A program made the translations under genes and the position numbers. A stretch of DNA of 42,994 nt, taken from positions 1 through 42,994 of the forward strand of contig CACERX010000008.1 in the NCBI GenBank assembly GCA_902562015.1, in the 5' to 3' direction. This DNA is from an uncultured SAR324 cluster bacterium. Lineage in GTDB: Bacteria; SAR324; NAC60-12. Under the pieces are notes generated by a model. It was not told the origin of the DNA, ran no database searches, and was given only the letters and a program-made list of their open reading frames with translations. Below are positions 42,047 to 42,994 of the stretch, one piece after another (positions within the stretch are counted from its first letter, which is position 1; each line of letters opens with the position of its first letter).

Positions 42047-42994
42047 TTATTTAATCAGTTCCCAGTTCTGTACAAGATCGGCAAGAAGTTTCACTCCAAC
42101 TCCTGTTGCACCACTGTTTGGTTGATAACCAATGTGCTTGACGTTCCATGCCGTTCCGGCAATATCGAGATGCACCCAAGGAATATTGTCAACAAAATGT
42201 TCTAAAAACATACCACCTATTATTGTTCCTGAATCACCAACTCCTATGTTCTGCAAGTCACCATATTTGCCCTTGATTGATTCACCATATTCTGGAAAGC
42301 TGGGCAGCTGCCATACCTTATCACCGCTGAGATTAGCAGCTTTTCTTACCTGTTCCATCAAAATATCGTTGTTTGTAATAGCGCCTGATGCGTAGTGACC
42401 TAATGCTGTGATGCAGGCTCCAGTTAGAGTCGCTAGGTCAATAATGGCATTTGGTTTAAATTCCTTGACCACATAACTTAAGGCGTCTCCAAGGATAAGT
42501 CTACCTTCTGCATCAGTGTTGAGTATTTCCACACGTTTACCATTATATGCTGTAACAATGTCTCCCGGTCTTTGGGCATCTCCTCCAGGTAGATTTTCTG
42601 TTGCAGCAATAACACCTATTACATTTGTTTTTGGATTTATCTGCCCAATGATTTTCATGGCACCCAAAACAGCTGCAGCACCGCACATATCGAACTTCAT
42701 TTCATCCATATTCCTTCCTGGCTTAAGAGATATTCCTCCAGAATCGAATGTTACTCCTTTGCCAACCAGTGCAATCGTTTGTTTTGCTTTTTGATGAAAA
42801 TATTCCATCAGAATTAGCTTGGCCGGTTCACGAGACCCACGAGAAACCCCCAGTAGCATCTCCATTCCAAGCGTTTTCATTTGTTTTTCCTCCAAAACTG
42901 TACAATTCATTTTGTGCTGCCTTGCAATATTTTTGGCTGTGGATGCTAGATCCTTGGGTTTCAAATCATTGGCAGGCATGTTTCCTAGATCTCT
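42047..42994 (-). CDS. pepA: Leucyl (cytosol) aminopeptidase PepA, 5' partial
   Basis: This M17 dizinc/manganese peptidase removes N-terminal residues from peptides. The catalytic C-terminal domain is visible: IALVGKGVTFDSGGISLKPG with the metal-binding lysine and aspartate, EMKFDMCGAAAVLGAM, AATENLPGGDAQRPGDI, and VEILNTDAEGRLILGDALSY, the family signature. The gene ends with GATGVGVKLLADLVQNW. The frame is open to the right window edge, where RDLGNMPAND matches the usual domain boundary, so the N-terminal domain and true start lie beyond position 42994. It is the first visible gene of the minus-strand run; mgtE follows by 33 bp. Confidence 0.95.
   Translation of the reverse strand, partial: RDLGNMPANDLKPKDLASTAKNIARQHKMNCTVLEEKQMKTLGMEMLLGVSRGSREPAKLILMEYFHQKAKQTIALVGKGVTFDSGGISLKPGRNMDEMKFDMCGAAAVLGAMKIIGQINPKTNVIGVIAATENLPGGDAQRPGDIVTAYNGKRVEILNTDAEGRLILGDALSYVVKEFKPNAIIDLATLTGACITALGHYASGAITNNDILMEQVRKAANLSGDKVWQLPSFPEYGESIKGKYGDLQNIGVGDSGTIIGGMFLEHFVDNIPWVHLDIAGTAWNVKHIGYQPNSGATGVGVKLLADLVQNWELIK

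Noticed and set aside
1..42994. CRISPR arrays, insertion sequences, phage genes, toxin-antitoxin pairs
   Set aside because: No regularly spaced repeats, transposase or phage motifs, or small paired toxin genes were found on either strand.

Overview
The window is AT-rich, densely coded bacterial DNA from a motile, aerobic, two-membrane organism. It holds flagellar export genes, an LPS-type glycosyltransferase, lipoproteins and outer-membrane-like proteins, and an alternative complex III (ACIII) operon. Gene content and order suggest a marine deltaproteobacterial-type lineage such as SAR324. That placement is inference: there is no rRNA here and no search could be run.

Layout. (1) Positions 1-6095: the tail of a repeat-containing protein, ATP-dependent PEP carboxykinase (pckA), a long aminopeptidase P directly abutting ispE, and a lytic transglycosylase lipoprotein. 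(2) 6253-10366: a flagellar block, with fliL split across two frames, a second fliL-like gene, fliN, a fliO with an extra N-terminal domain, fliP and fliQ. (3) 10576-13756: lon and uridine kinase. (4) 13768-15141 (minus): a STAS-like, membrane-spanning, ankyrin-repeat protein. (5) 15255-20763: a tight four-gene operon. Three of its genes share what looks like a FliF ring (beta-collar) module, and the last fuses that module through one membrane helix to a FliG-like rotor protein. This is the best candidate in the window for an undescribed system. (6) 20807-24890: heptosyltransferase-like gene, small unknown gene, tldE/pmbA, tRNA-Arg(CCT), thioredoxin-like gene. (7) 25070-32764: the ACIII operon actA-actB-actC-actD-actE-actF, with no terminal oxidase genes after it. 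(8) 32901-34870: two paralogous, probably outer-membrane proteins; the second seems to start at ATT. (9) 34971-42994 (minus): a long housekeeping run, in transcription order pepA (partial), mgtE, holB, a lipoprotein, recD2, an orphan periplasmic binding protein and a YrdC/Sua5 gene.

How the genes fit together. FliO/P/Q form the flagellar export gate, FliN the C-ring, and FliL supports the stator. The FliF/FliG-like operon close by could be a modified basal body part or a separate rotary or envelope machine. ACIII oxidises quinol and passes electrons to a periplasmic carrier. Non-ATG starts (TTG, GTG, possibly ATT) and weak ribosome binding sites are frequent, so several 5' ends are uncertain and are flagged in the entries.
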